DNA of 64,000 nucleotides from Pseudomonas chlororaphis (GTDB lineage Bacteria; Pseudomonadota; Gammaproteobacteria; Pseudomonadales; Pseudomonadaceae). The position numbers and the translations under genes were made by a program. Shown here piece after piece: positions 15,555 through 23,999 of this stretch. Numbering within the stretch: position 1 is the stretch's first letter; the number at the start of each line of letters is the position of its first letter. The notes under the pieces are model-generated. The model was not told the origin of the DNA, did no database searches, and saw nothing but the letters and a program-made list of their open reading frames with translations. The stretch is taken from NCBI RefSeq assembly GCF_001921865.1, contig NZ_MSCT01000024.1:124001-188000 (forward strand), written 5' to 3'.

Positions 15555-17048
15555 TCAACTGGCGGGCGGACGGTATTGCAGGGCTTCGGCCAGGTGCTCG
15601 CGGCTGATTCGTTCGGCCTGTTCGAGGTCCGCCAGGGTGCGGGCGACCTTGAGCAGGCGGTGGGCGGCGCGCAGCGACAGGGTCAGGCGCTCGCAGGCGG
15701 TTTCCAGCCAGGCTTCGTCGGTTGTGGATAACTTGCAGTGCCGGCGCAGGCCGGGCAGGTCGAGAAAGGCATTGGCGCAACCCTGGCGTCGTTGCTGGCG
15801 TTCCCGGGCGCTGGCCACCCGCGCTGCGGCCTGTGCGGTGTTATCCCCAGGCTGTGGCTCGGGGTTGAGGGCGGTGGTTTCCCGGGCGACGGTCAGGTGC
15901 AGGTCGATGCGGTCGAGCAGCGGCCCGGAGAGTTTGTTGCGATAACGTTGGATCTGTTCCGGGGTGCAACGGCAGCGACCGCTGGGTTCACCGAGATATC
16001 CACAGGGGCAGGGGTTCATCGCCGCCACCAACTGAAAACGCGCCGGAAAATGCACCCGGTCGCGGGCCCGGGCAATGACGATCTGGCCAGACTCCAGCGG
16101 CTCGCGCAGCACCTCCAAGACCTTGCGATCGAACTCCGGCAATTCATCGAGAAACAGCACACCGTGGTGGGCCAGGGTGATTTCCCCAGGCTGCGGTTTC
16201 GAGCCGCCGCCGACCAGCGCCGGCCCCGAAGCCGAGTGGTGGGGCTGGCGAAAAGGCCGTTGCGGCCAATGGCTCAAGGGAATGTGGCTGGCGACCGACT
16301 GGATGGCGGCCACTTCCAGCGCTTCCTGTTCTTCCAGGGGTGGCAGCAGGCCGGGCAGGCGGCTGGCCAGCAAGGTCTTGCCGGTGCCCGGCGGGCCGCT
16401 GAACAGCAGGTTGTGCGCGCCGGCCGCGGCCACCAGCAGCGCCCGCTTGGCGGCCAGTTGGCCCTGCACTTCGTTGAGGTCGGGGTAGGGCTGGCTCCGG
16501 TAGGCCAGGCCGTTCGAGGCATAGGGCTCGATGGGCGTGTGGCCGTTGAGGTGGGCGGCGGCTTCGAGCAGGTGCTCGACCGCGATCACCCGCAGCCCCG
16601 AGGCCAGGCAGGCTTCCTCGGCATTGGCGCGCGGCACCATCAGCGTGCGTCCGGCCTGGCGCGCGGCGAGGGCCGCTGGCAGCACGCCGCGTACCGGGCG
16701 CACCGCGCCGGACAGCGCCAGCTCGCCGAGGCATTCGACCTCCTCCAGAGCCAGGGTCGGCACCTGCACGCTGGCGGCGAGAATGCCCAGGGCGATAGCC
16801 AGGTCGAAGCGTCCGCCGTCCTTGGGCAGGTCGGCCGGGGCGAGGTTGAGGGTGATGCGCCGGGCGGGGAAATCGAAACCGGAATTGAGAATGGCGCTGC
16901 GCACCCGGTCCTTGCTTTCCTTGACCGCGGCCTCGGGCAGGCCCACCAGGGTCAGCGCCGGCAGGCCGTTGGCGAGGTGTACTTCGACCGACACGGCTGG
17001 CGCTTGCACGCCGGTCTGGGCACGGCTGTGGACGATGGCCAGAGACAT
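15555..17048 (-). CDS. yifB: YifB-family Mg-chelatase-like AAA+ ATPase (ComM homologue)
   Basis: The start is ATG at 17048 (497 aa, MSLAIVHSRAQTG), the normal N-terminus for this family. Features include an N-terminal ChlI-like domain and a central AAA+ module with Walker A GPPGTGKT (FSGPPGTGKTLLASRLPG) and Walker B VLFLDELPEF. Next is a CPCGYLG zinc-finger-like segment and the C-terminal helical domain ending in LQYRPPAS. ComM proteins are branch-migration helicases that help integrate DNA during natural transformation; a role in this organism is inferred only by homology. It ends 7 nt from the convergent epimerase-like gene. Confidence 0.92.
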   Translation of the reverse strand: MSLAIVHSRAQTGVQAPAVSVEVHLANGLPALTLVGLPEAAVKESKDRVRSAILNSGFDFPARRITLNLAPADLPKDGGRFDLAIALGILAASVQVPTLALEEVECLGELALSGAVRPVRGVLPAALAARQAGRTLMVPRANAEEACLASGLRVIAVEHLLEAAAHLNGHTPIEPYASNGLAYRSQPYPDLNEVQGQLAAKRALLVAAAGAHNLLFSGPPGTGKTLLASRLPGLLPPLEEQEALEVAAIQSVASHIPLSHWPQRPFRQPHHSASGPALVGGGSKPQPGEITLAHHGVLFLDELPEFDRKVLEVLREPLESGQIVIARARDRVHFPARFQLVAAMNPCPCGYLGEPSGRCRCTPEQIQRYRNKLSGPLLDRIDLHLTVARETTALNPEPQPGDNTAQAAARVASARERQQRRQGCANAFLDLPGLRRHCKLSTTDEAWLETACERLTLSLRAAHRLLKVARTLADLEQAERISREHLAEALQYRPPAS

Positions 17049-17220
17049 GACTCGTTCCTTGAGGCTGGGAAACCGCGTCCTGCGGTTGTGCAAGCCTAGC
17101 CCCGGCGGGGGCATTGCCGTGTCGGTAAATGGACTCAGGATGTTGCGGCGGGCGCTTCAGCCGAGCCGGTCATGGGACCGACCCGGTTCGATGCGGCGAA
17201 TCGTCATGTGGCGGCGGGGG

Positions 17221-17481
17221 TTATTGCTCGCTCGGATTGAGCCTGGTTTCCAGCTCGGCGACTTTCGCTTCCAGGCTTTCCAGGCGGGCCCGGGTGCGGG
17301 CGAGCACGACCATCTGACTGTCGAATTCTTCCCGGCTGACCAGGTCCAGCTTGCTGAAACCGCTTTGCAGCAGGGCCTTGAACTGGCTTTCGATTTCGGC
17401 GCGGGGCAGTGGGGTGTCGCCGCTGAACAGGCGGGAAGCATGGCCGCTCAGGGCGTCGAGGAGGTCTTTGGGCGCAAGCAT
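17221..17481 (-). CDS. ubiK: UbiK/BMFP accessory factor for ubiquinone synthesis
   Basis: The protein is 86 aa. It is predicted to be mostly helical with a C-terminal coiled coil (ARLESLEAKVAELETRLN), as in the UbiK/YqiC (BMFP) family that assists the UbiJ-associated ubiquinone complex under aerobic conditions. The start ATG at 17481 gives MLAPKDLLDALSG, typical of the family. It diverges from glnK. The 172 bp between it and yifB show nothing convincing. Confidence 0.87.
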   Translation of the reverse strand: MLAPKDLLDALSGHASRLFSGDTPLPRAEIESQFKALLQSGFSKLDLVSREEFDSQMVVLARTRARLESLEAKVAELETRLNPSEQ

Positions 17482-17584
17482 GGGAGGTGTCCTGAAAACA
17501 ATGGCGGGCAGTGTATCACGCGCTGTCTATAGTCAATCGGGCAGGCGCGATGCACGTTTTTCGCGCATTGCTCCGGGCGGCGGC

Positions 17585-17599
17585 GCACCGTTGTTGTGC
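17585..17599 (+). promoter_or_regulatory. NtrC-type enhancer site upstream of glnK
   Basis: GCACC-N5-TGTGC matches the NtrC dyad GCACC-N5-GGTGC except at one position. It lies about 75 nt upstream of the best sigma-54 promoter, a normal enhancer distance. Confidence 0.5.
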
Positions 17600-17674
17600 G
17601 TATCCGCGGCGATGATGGCGAAGTGGTTTTGCGCACGATGAGCAAAGGACTGAAATCAATGGGTTTTCACGAAA

Positions 17675-17690
17675 TGGCAAGGTTTCTGCT
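17675..17690 (+). promoter_or_regulatory. Sigma-54 promoter for glnK-amtB
   Basis: TGGCAAGGTTTCTGCT matches the -24/-12 consensus (TGGCAYG-N4-TTGCW), with GG and GC at the required spacing. A second, weaker candidate with correct GG/GC spacing lies at 17727-17742. Nitrogen-limitation control by NtrC is expected for this operon. The 417-bp gap between ubiK and glnK otherwise shows no gene. Confidence 0.65.
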
Positions 17691-17898
17691 TAGTCGCTGA
17701 TGACCCATGCACTGATGCAGTCGTTGTGGCGAATGCAGTGCGACAGGCGGAACGGGGGAAGTGTTTCGCCAGGAGCGGTTAGCTGGCGTCGGTCTGGTCG
17801 AGGACGGCCGACGATGCGTTACAAAGCCAGGCACTGCGCTTAGACTTGAGTCGGGTTTGTTTTCCTGGGGCAAGTCCACCAATTCGGGAGAGAGTTTC

Positions 17899-18237
17899 AT
17901 GAAGCTAGTCACTGCCATCATCAAGCCGTTCAAGTTGGACGACGTGCGCGAGTCGCTGTCCGAAATCGGCGTGCAGGGCATTACCGTTACCGAGGTCAAA
18001 GGCTTCGGTCGGCAGAAGGGGCACACCGAGCTGTATCGCGGTGCTGAGTATGTGGTCGACTTCCTGCCCAAGGTGAAGATCGATGTCGCCATCGACGACA
18101 AGGATCTTGACCGGGTCATCGAGGCGATAACCAAGGCCGCCAACACCGGCAAGATCGGTGACGGCAAGATCTTCGTGGTCAATCTGGAACAGGCTATTCG
18201 CATCCGTACCGGCGAAACCGATACCGACGCGATCTAA
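17899..18237 (+). CDS. glnK: Nitrogen regulatory PII protein GlnK
   Basis: ATG at 17899 with GGGAGAGAG upstream gives the standard 112 aa; the longer open frame upstream is untranslated leader. The PII signature is complete: N-terminal MKLVTAIIKPFKLDDVRE and a T-loop with uridylylation site Tyr51 (TELYRGAEYVVDF). The C-terminal GDGKIFV segment is followed by RIRTGE. It binds 2-oxoglutarate and ATP and is modified by GlnD. The linked amtB 35 nt downstream means it controls ammonium uptake by docking on AmtB. Confidence 0.96.
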   Translation: MKLVTAIIKPFKLDDVRESLSEIGVQGITVTEVKGFGRQKGHTELYRGAEYVVDFLPKVKIDVAIDDKDLDRVIEAITKAANTGKIGDGKIFVVNLEQAIRIRTGETDTDAI

Positions 18238-18272
18238 GCCGCCCCAAACCCAACGCCCCAGGAGAAAACAAT

Positions 18273-19610
18273 ATGACTCTGCGTAAAATCGCAGGGCTAG
18301 GAGCCCTTTTGTCCCTCGTAATGCCCGGCCTGGCCATGGCGGCAGACGAAGTGGCGGCTCCAGTCCTCAATTCCGGTGACACCGCCTGGATGCTGACCTC
18401 GACGGCCCTGGTGCTGTTCATGACCATTCCCGGCCTGGCGCTGTTCTACGGCGGCATGGTGCGCTCGAAAAACATTCTTTCCGTGATGATGCAGTGCTTC
18501 GCCATTACCGGTCTGATCAGCATCCTGTGGGTCATTTATGGCTACAGTATCGCGTTCGACACCACCGGCATGGAGCAGGGCGTCGTCAACTTCAACTCCT
18601 TCGTCGGCGGCATGGGCAAGGCGTTCCTCGCCGGCGTCACGCCAGCCAGCGTGACCGGCCCCGCGGCGCTGTTCCCCGAGGCGGTGTTCATCACCTTCCA
18701 GATGACCTTCGCCATCATTACTCCAGCACTGATCGTCGGTGCCTTCGCCGAGCGGATGAAGTTCTCCGCCATGCTGGTGTTCATGGCTATCTGGTTCACC
18801 CTGGTCTACGCGCCGATCGCCCACATGGTCTGGTCCGGCAACGGCGGCCTGATGTGGGACTGGGGCGTGCTGGACTTCGCCGGCGGCACCGTGGTGCACA
18901 TCAACGCCGGTGTCGCGGGCCTCGTGGCTTGCCTGGTACTGGGCAAGCGTAAAGGCTTCCCGACCACGCCGATGGCGCCGCACAACCTCGGCTACACCCT
19001 GATGGGCGCGGCCATGCTGTGGATCGGCTGGTTCGGTTTCAACGCCGGTTCCGCCGCCGCCGCCAACGGCACCGCCGGCATGGCGATGCTGGTGACCCAG
19101 ATCGCCACCGCCGCCGCGGCGCTGGGCTGGATGTTCGCCGAGTGGCTGACCCACGGTAAGCCAAGCGCCCTGGGGATTGCTTCGGGCGTGGTCGCCGGTC
19201 TGGTCGCCATCACTCCGGCCGCCGGTACCGTGGGCCCGATGGGCGCCCTGGTGATTGGCCTGGCGGCAGGCGTGGTGTGCTTCTTCTGCGCAACCACCCT
19301 GAAACGCAAGCTGGGCTACGACGATTCCCTGGACGCCTTCGGCGTGCACGGTATCGGCGGCATCCTCGGCGCGATCCTTACCGGTGTGTTCGCCGCGCCG
19401 TCGCTGGGCGGCTTCGGCACCGTAACCGACATCGCCGCACAAGTGTGGATCCAGTGCAAAGGCGTGGGCTTCACGGTGATCTACACCGCGATCGTGACCT
19501 TCATCATCCTCAAGGTGCTGGATGTGGTCATGGGGCTGCGTGTCACCGAGGAAGAAGAGTCGGTCGGCCTCGACCTGGCGCAACACAACGAGCGCGGTTA
19601 CAACCTGTAA
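18273..19610 (+). CDS. amtB: Ammonium transporter AmtB
   Basis: The protein is 445 aa with a cleavable signal peptide (ending LAMAADE) followed by eleven predicted transmembrane helices. AMT family hallmarks include DTAWMLTSTALVLFMTIPGLALFYGGMVR, the DFAGGTVVHINAG segment with a pore-lining His, and DAFGVHGIGGI with the second His. It conducts ammonium across the inner membrane and is blocked by de-uridylylated GlnK. AGGAGAAAACAAT precedes the ATG. It is co-transcribed with glnK and followed by a terminator. Confidence 0.96.
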   Translation: MTLRKIAGLGALLSLVMPGLAMAADEVAAPVLNSGDTAWMLTSTALVLFMTIPGLALFYGGMVRSKNILSVMMQCFAITGLISILWVIYGYSIAFDTTGMEQGVVNFNSFVGGMGKAFLAGVTPASVTGPAALFPEAVFITFQMTFAIITPALIVGAFAERMKFSAMLVFMAIWFTLVYAPIAHMVWSGNGGLMWDWGVLDFAGGTVVHINAGVAGLVACLVLGKRKGFPTTPMAPHNLGYTLMGAAMLWIGWFGFNAGSAAAANGTAGMAMLVTQIATAAAALGWMFAEWLTHGKPSALGIASGVVAGLVAITPAAGTVGPMGALVIGLAAGVVCFFCATTLKRKLGYDDSLDAFGVHGIGGILGAILTGVFAAPSLGGFGTVTDIAAQVWIQCKGVGFTVIYTAIVTFIILKVLDVVMGLRVTEEEESVGLDLAQHNERGYNL

Positions 19611-19626
19611 TCTCGCGAGAAAAAAG

Positions 19627-19651
19627 TGCCCGGCTTGCCGGGCATTTTTTT
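19627..19651 (+). terminator. Intrinsic terminator of glnK-amtB
   Basis: The stem TGCCCGG-CTT-CCGGGCA is preceded by A residues and followed by seven T residues, 17 nt after the amtB stop. Confidence 0.85.
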
Positions 19652-19821
19652 GCCCGGGTTTTGTCATTGATAGACAGCTGAAAGGTTTTTTCCAGAGCTT
19701 GCCAGCCTGTTTGCCGACGGCTTTTTTTTCGAGTCAATGACTTACAGCATTGGAGGAATATTCGACACTTTGTTTTTTTCCAGAGCGCGCTAGAATGCGC
19801 GCCGAATGTGCGGAGAACTGT

Positions 19822-20247
19822 ATGTGGCAACAGACTCTGATTACCCTGCGGGCAAGGCCCCGGGGCTTTCATCTGGTAACGGACGAGTTGCTCGCCGGCC
19901 TGCCCGAACTGAAGGCATGTCGGGTCGGTCTGTTGCATTTGTGGCTGCAGCATACCTCGGCCTCGTTGACCATCAACGAGAACGCCGATCCTGCTGTTCG
20001 TCGGGACTTCGAGCGTTTCTTCAACACCCTGGCGCCACAAGGCGTAGCCGGGTATGAACATGACGACGAAGGGCCCGATGATCTGCCGGCGCACTTCAAG
20101 GCCAGTTTGCTAGGCTGTCAATTGAGCTTGCCGGTCTCGGCGGGTCGCTTGGCGTTAGGCAGCTGGCAAGGCGTTTATCTGGGCGAGCATCGTGATCATG
20201 GCGGTGCCCGCAAAGTCCTTGCCACCTTATACGGTGATAAGGCATAA
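19822..20247 (+). CDS. yjbQ: YjbQ/UPF0047 family protein
   Basis: Start ATG at 19822 (141 aa, MWQQTLITL) with CGGAGAA upstream is preferred to an upstream in-frame start inside the promoter region. Family motifs are visible: LWLQHTSASLTINENADP, YEHDDEGPDDLPAHFKASLLG, and the end GTWQG-like GSWQGVYLGEHRDHGG. The conserved histidines suggest a metal site. Family members complement thiamine-phosphate synthase weakly in E. coli, but the physiological role is unsettled. Confidence 0.85.
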   Translation: MWQQTLITLRARPRGFHLVTDELLAGLPELKACRVGLLHLWLQHTSASLTINENADPAVRRDFERFFNTLAPQGVAGYEHDDEGPDDLPAHFKASLLGCQLSLPVSAGRLALGSWQGVYLGEHRDHGGARKVLATLYGDKA

Positions 20248-20288
20248 GCCGCTGGTTATCAGTGGACGTTGAATTTTTTCCAGCGGCC

Positions 20289-20317
20289 TTCGACAGTCGG
20301 CTCAGCTGGGCTATAAC
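20289..20317 (+). promoter_or_regulatory. Sigma-70-type promoter for sutA
   Basis: TTCGAC and TATAAC are separated by 17 nt, 33 nt upstream of the sutA ATG. Confidence 0.5.
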
Positions 20318-20349
20318 TAATCTGCTTTTCGCAAGTCATGAGGTAGAAC

Positions 20350-20673
20350 ATGAGCGACGATGATCTGGAAAACGACGACCTCGAAGTAGGCGACGAAGAC
20401 GAAGCCGAGGAAGGTCTTGAAGCGGCCGCCGACGATGCGGCGGAAGACGATGGCGGTGATGCTCCTGCCCCGGCCGCCAAAGGCAAGGCCAAGGCTGCCG
20501 TCTCGGTAGACGAACTGCCGAGCGTCGAAGCCAAGAACAAAGAGCGTGATGCCCTGGCGCGCGCCATGGAGGAGTTCCTGGCCCGTGGCGGCAAAGTGCA
20601 GGAAGTCGAGGCCAATGTGGTTGCCGACCCGCCCAAGAAGCCCGATAACAAGTACGGTAGCCGGCCTATCTGA
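20350..20673 (+). CDS. sutA: SutA, RNA-polymerase-binding transcription factor
   Basis: The protein is 107 aa. The N-terminal half is a very acidic disordered tail (repeated Asp/Glu, residues 1-37). A central helix (VEAKNKERDALARAMEEFLARGG) and a basic C-terminal tail ending KKPDNKYGSRPI follow. This organisation is that of P. aeruginosa SutA, which binds RNA polymerase and supports transcription during slow growth. It is monocistronic, with a strong terminator after it. Confidence 0.9.
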   Translation: MSDDDLENDDLEVGDEDEAEEGLEAAADDAAEDDGGDAPAPAAKGKAKAAVSVDELPSVEAKNKERDALARAMEEFLARGGKVQEVEANVVADPPKKPDNKYGSRPI

Positions 20674-20694
20674 GCCCTCGCCACTTGCTTGCTG

Positions 20695-20723
20695 AAAAAG
20701 CCCGCCGTCGCTGCGGGCTTTTT
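20695..20723 (+). terminator. Intrinsic terminator of sutA
   Basis: AAAAAGCCCGC and GCGGGCTTTTT flank a short loop, giving a stem of at least 11 bp with a T tract. Confidence 0.88.
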
Positions 20724-20786
20724 CATGGGCGCCTTTCAGGGAATGGCAGCGCTGCACGGTGATCGCGAACGAGGAGTACGCAGTCG

Positions 20787-20813
20787 TCTGTAGGAGCGAA
20801 GCTTGCTCGCGAT
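20787..20813. repeat. REP element (GTAGGAGCG family)
   Basis: TGTAGGAGCGAAGCTTGCTCGCGAT is the common Pseudomonas REP unit, with an internal palindrome GAGCGAAGCTTGCTC. A degenerate inverted partner may begin at 20760. It lies between sutA and the convergent HAD gene. Confidence 0.7.
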
Positions 20814-20822
20814 AACCTCAGG

Positions 20823-21527
20823 TCAGGCGCCGCTGTGCCAGCGCGCCAGCAGCTTCGGCAGCTCGGTCAGGCTGCGGATTTGCGCATCCGGCAGGCGGTC
20901 GGCCTCCCAGGTCCTGCCCGTCGGGTTGAACCAGATGGCCCGCAGTCCAGCCTGCTGGGCTCCGGCGATGTCGTCGCCCGGATGGTCGCCAATGTGCACG
21001 GCGGTATCCGGGGTGGCCCCGCCCCGCTGCAGGGCCTCGTGAAACAGCCGCGAATCGGGCTTGGCGATGCCGATATCTTCCGCACACAGGGCGAACTTGA
21101 AGTAGTCCGCCAGCCCCAGGCGACGCACATCGGCGTTGCCGTTAGTGACCACGCCCAGGGCGAAGTGGTTGGCCAGCGCTTCCAGGGTCGGCTGGACCTC
21201 GGGGAATATCTCCAGTTGATGCCGCGCCTGCAAGAACACTTCAAAACTCTGGTCGGCCAATGCATTGGCTTGGCCCTGCTCGTAGCCGGCCTCCTCCAGG
21301 GCATGGAACAGCACCTGGCGGCGCAGGGCGCTGATGCGGTATTTGAGTTCCGGCCTGGCGTTCAGCACCCGCTCGCGAATGGCCCATAGATGCTCCACCG
21401 GCACGCCGCCCAGCTGCGGCGCGTGGTCGGTCAGCCATTGGCGCAGCACGGCTTCGGCGCTGACGATCACGGGCGCGGTATCCCACAGCGTATCGTCGAG
21501 GTCGAAGGTGATCAGCTTGATCGTCAT
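20823..21527 (-). CDS. HAD-superfamily hydrolase (YigB-like)
   Basis: The protein is 234 aa. HAD motifs: DxDxT as FDLDDTLWD (D9, D11), motif II VVTNGN, and motif III/IV with K in IAKPDSRLF and HIGDHPGDDIAGA. YigB-type enzymes dephosphorylate FMN and sugar phosphates. It follows xerC with overlapping stop and start (TAATG), the arrangement also seen in enterobacteria, where yigB follows xerC. Exact substrate is inferred only. Confidence 0.88.
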   Translation of the reverse strand: MTIKLITFDLDDTLWDTAPVIVSAEAVLRQWLTDHAPQLGGVPVEHLWAIRERVLNARPELKYRISALRRQVLFHALEEAGYEQGQANALADQSFEVFLQARHQLEIFPEVQPTLEALANHFALGVVTNGNADVRRLGLADYFKFALCAEDIGIAKPDSRLFHEALQRGGATPDTAVHIGDHPGDDIAGAQQAGLRAIWFNPTGRTWEADRLPDAQIRSLTELPKLLARWHSGA

Positions 21528-22423
21528 TACTCACCGCCTTTGTTGCGTTTGGCCCGTGGGTGGGCGCTGTCGTAGACCGCCGCCAGGTGCTGGAAGTCCA
21601 GGTGGGTGTAGATCTGGGTGGTCTTGATGTCCGAGTGCCCCAGCAGTTCCTGGACGGCGCGCAGGTCCTGGGAGGACTCCAGCATATGGCTGGCAAAGGA
21701 GTGACGCAGCATGTGCGGATGCAGGTTCTGCCCCAGCTCGCGTTCGCCGGCGGCCTTGACCCGCAGCTGGATCGCCCGCGGCCCCAGGCGCCGGCCCTGC
21801 TGGCTGACGAACACCGCGTCGTCCGGCGGGTTGCTCAGGGCTCGCAGTGGCAGCCAGAGCTGCAAGGCCTCGCGGGCTTTCTTGCCGACCGGCAGGACCC
21901 GGGTCTTGCTGCCCTTTCCGTGGACCTGGACCAGGCCATCGGCCAGGTCCAGCTGATCGAGGTCGAGGCTGGTCAGCTCCGACAGGCGTAGCCCCGAGGA
22001 ATAGAACAGTTCGAGAATCGCCTGGTCGCGGTGCGCGAGAAAATCATCCTCTACCGCGCCGTCGAGCAGCTGCAAAGCCCGGTCAGTGTCCAGGGTCTTG
22101 GGCAGGCGACGTTCGCCCTTGGGTGGCGCCAGGCCGTTGGCCGGGTCGTGATCGCACAGGCCTTCGCGGTTCAGGTAGTGGTACAGGCCGCGCACGGCGG
22201 AGAGCAGGCGCGCCAGGCTGCGGGAGGACTGCCCTTGCTGATGCAAGCGCGCGATCATGCTGCGCAGGCCTTGGATATCCAGGTCGGACCAGCTGGAAAC
22301 CTGCTGTTTGGCGCAGAACGCCAGCACCTTGTCGAGGTCGCGGCGGTAGGCCGCCAGCGTATGGGGCGACACTTGGCGCTCACTGCGCAGGTGCGCGCAG
22401 TAGGCGTCCAGCTGCCGTTCCAC
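21527..22423 (-). CDS. xerC: Site-specific tyrosine recombinase XerC
   Basis: The protein is 298 aa from a GTG start at 22423. An N-terminal SAM-like DNA-binding domain (1-95) precedes the catalytic domain with the full tyrosine-recombinase set: R146, K170, H237, R240, H263 and nucleophile Y272 (TQIYTH). With XerD it resolves chromosome dimers at dif. It sits in the standard dapF-DUF484-xerC-HAD order and starts 2 nt after the DUF484 gene ends. Confidence 0.95.
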   Translation of the reverse strand: MERQLDAYCAHLRSERQVSPHTLAAYRRDLDKVLAFCAKQQVSSWSDLDIQGLRSMIARLHQQGQSSRSLARLLSAVRGLYHYLNREGLCDHDPANGLAPPKGERRLPKTLDTDRALQLLDGAVEDDFLAHRDQAILELFYSSGLRLSELTSLDLDQLDLADGLVQVHGKGSKTRVLPVGKKAREALQLWLPLRALSNPPDDAVFVSQQGRRLGPRAIQLRVKAAGERELGQNLHPHMLRHSFASHMLESSQDLRAVQELLGHSDIKTTQIYTHLDFQHLAAVYDSAHPRAKRNKGGE

Positions 22424-22425
22424 GG

Positions 22426-23151
22426 TCAGCGTACCGAGCGTAGCGAGTGAGTGAAGCGCGGCAGCACGCGGCCCATGACTTCGGCGATGTAGCTGAGGAA
22501 CAGCGTTCCCACCGAGCTTTTGTAGTGCTGCGGATCGCGGCTGGCGATGGCCAGCACGCCATGAATGCCCTGGTGGGCGATGGCGACCACTGCGCTAGAG
22601 CCGATCTGCTGGCGCTGTTCTTCGCCGAACAGGAAGTCCAGTTCATGCTCGCGCAGGCTGCCGCTGACGCTCTTGCCTTCGGTCAGCAAACCGCCGATGG
22701 CGGTCTGGGCGTCTGCCGCGGTGACCCAGCGGCCTACCGGCAGGGTGCTGTCGCTGAACAGGATCAGGCTGACGAAAGGCACCTGGAAATCCTGGCGCAG
22801 GCTGTCTTCGACACTGATCACCACGTCTTCCAGGCTGTTGGCATCCATCAGCGCCAGAATCAGGCGGCGGGTCTTCTCGAAGAGCCGGTCGTTGTCGCGG
22901 GCCACATCCATCAACTGCGAAAGCCGGTGGCGCATCTCGATGTTGCGCTCGCGCAGGATCTTCATCTGCCGCTCCACCAGCGAGATGGTGTCGCCGCGCT
23001 GATGGGGAATGCGCAAGGCCGGGAGCAGTTCTTCGTGCTCGACGAAGAAGTCCGGGTGAGCCTCCAGGTACGCGGCGATCGCCGCGGCCTCCAGGTTTTC
23101 GGAAGGGCATTCGTCGGGTTGTTCGGCTGGAACCTGAGGCTTATCGGTCAT
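22426..23151 (-). CDS. DUF484 (GAF-like) protein between dapF and xerC
   Basis: The protein is 241 aa. An N-terminal segment AYLEAHPDFFVEHEELLPALRIPH is typical of DUF484. A coiled coil (about 55-95) and a GAF-like domain follow. The function is unknown, but the gene is a constant neighbour of xerC in gammaproteobacteria. It starts 13 nt after dapF and ends 2 nt before xerC, so it is part of the same transcript. Confidence 0.9.
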   Translation of the reverse strand: MTDKPQVPAEQPDECPSENLEAAAIAAYLEAHPDFFVEHEELLPALRIPHQRGDTISLVERQMKILRERNIEMRHRLSQLMDVARDNDRLFEKTRRLILALMDANSLEDVVISVEDSLRQDFQVPFVSLILFSDSTLPVGRWVTAADAQTAIGGLLTEGKSVSGSLREHELDFLFGEEQRQQIGSSAVVAIAHQGIHGVLAIASRDPQHYKSSVGTLFLSYIAEVMGRVLPRFTHSLRSVR

Positions 23152-23164
23152 GGTTTTCGCTCAT

Positions 23165-23995
23165 TCAAAGACGCACCTGTCCTTCGTATACGCGTACTGC
23201 CGGGCCGGTCATCTTCACCGGTTGGCCAGGGCCCGCCCATTCAATGGACAGGCGCCCGCCCGGCAGGTCGATCAATAGCGGCGAATCCATCCACCCCTGG
23301 CTGATCGCAGCCACTGCGGCGGCGCAGGCTCCGGTACCGCAGGCCTGGGTTTCCCCAGCGCCGCGTTCCCAAACCCGCAACTGCGCGCGCTGCCGGTCGA
23401 TGACCTGGAGGAAACCGACATTGACCCGTGCCGGGAAGCGCGGGTGATGTTCGATCTTCGGTCCCAGTTCATGCACCGGCGCGCTGTTGATATCGCTGAC
23501 CCGTAGCACGGCATGGGGGTTGCCCATGGAGACGGCGGCCAGCTCGACGCCCTGGCCGTCGACGTCGACCTGATAACTCGGGGCCTGGGCCGACGCCACG
23601 AACGGAATCTGCTCGGGCACCAGGCGCGGCGCACCCATGTCGACGCTGATTTGCCCGTCATTGCGCACATCCAGTTCGATGATGCCGCTTTTGGTCTCGA
23701 CGCGGATCTGGCGCTTGGTGGTCAGGCGTTTGTCGAGGACGAAACGGGCGAAGCAACGGGCACCGTTACCGCATTGCTCCACTTCGGAACCGTCGGAGTT
23801 GAAGATCCGGTAGCGGAAATCCACGTCCGGGTTGCTCGGCGCTTCGACGATCAGCAACTGGTCGAAACCGACACCGGTATTGCGATCGCCCCATTGCTTG
23901 GCATGTTTGGGCAGGATGTGCGCGTGCTGGCTGACCAGGTCGAGGACCATGAAGTCGTTGCCCAGGCCGTGCATCTTGGTAAAACGCAGCAGCAT
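23165..23995 (-). CDS. dapF: Diaminopimelate epimerase DapF
   Basis: The protein is 276 aa. It converts LL- to meso-diaminopimelate for lysine and peptidoglycan synthesis in the cytoplasm. Both catalytic cysteines are present: C75 in EQCGNGARC and C219 in TQACGTGACA, within the usual pseudo-symmetric two-domain fold. It starts 4 nt after lysA. Confidence 0.97.
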   Translation of the reverse strand: MLLRFTKMHGLGNDFMVLDLVSQHAHILPKHAKQWGDRNTGVGFDQLLIVEAPSNPDVDFRYRIFNSDGSEVEQCGNGARCFARFVLDKRLTTKRQIRVETKSGIIELDVRNDGQISVDMGAPRLVPEQIPFVASAQAPSYQVDVDGQGVELAAVSMGNPHAVLRVSDINSAPVHELGPKIEHHPRFPARVNVGFLQVIDRQRAQLRVWERGAGETQACGTGACAAAVAAISQGWMDSPLLIDLPGGRLSIEWAGPGQPVKMTGPAVRVYEGQVRL

Positions 23996-23999
23996 GGGC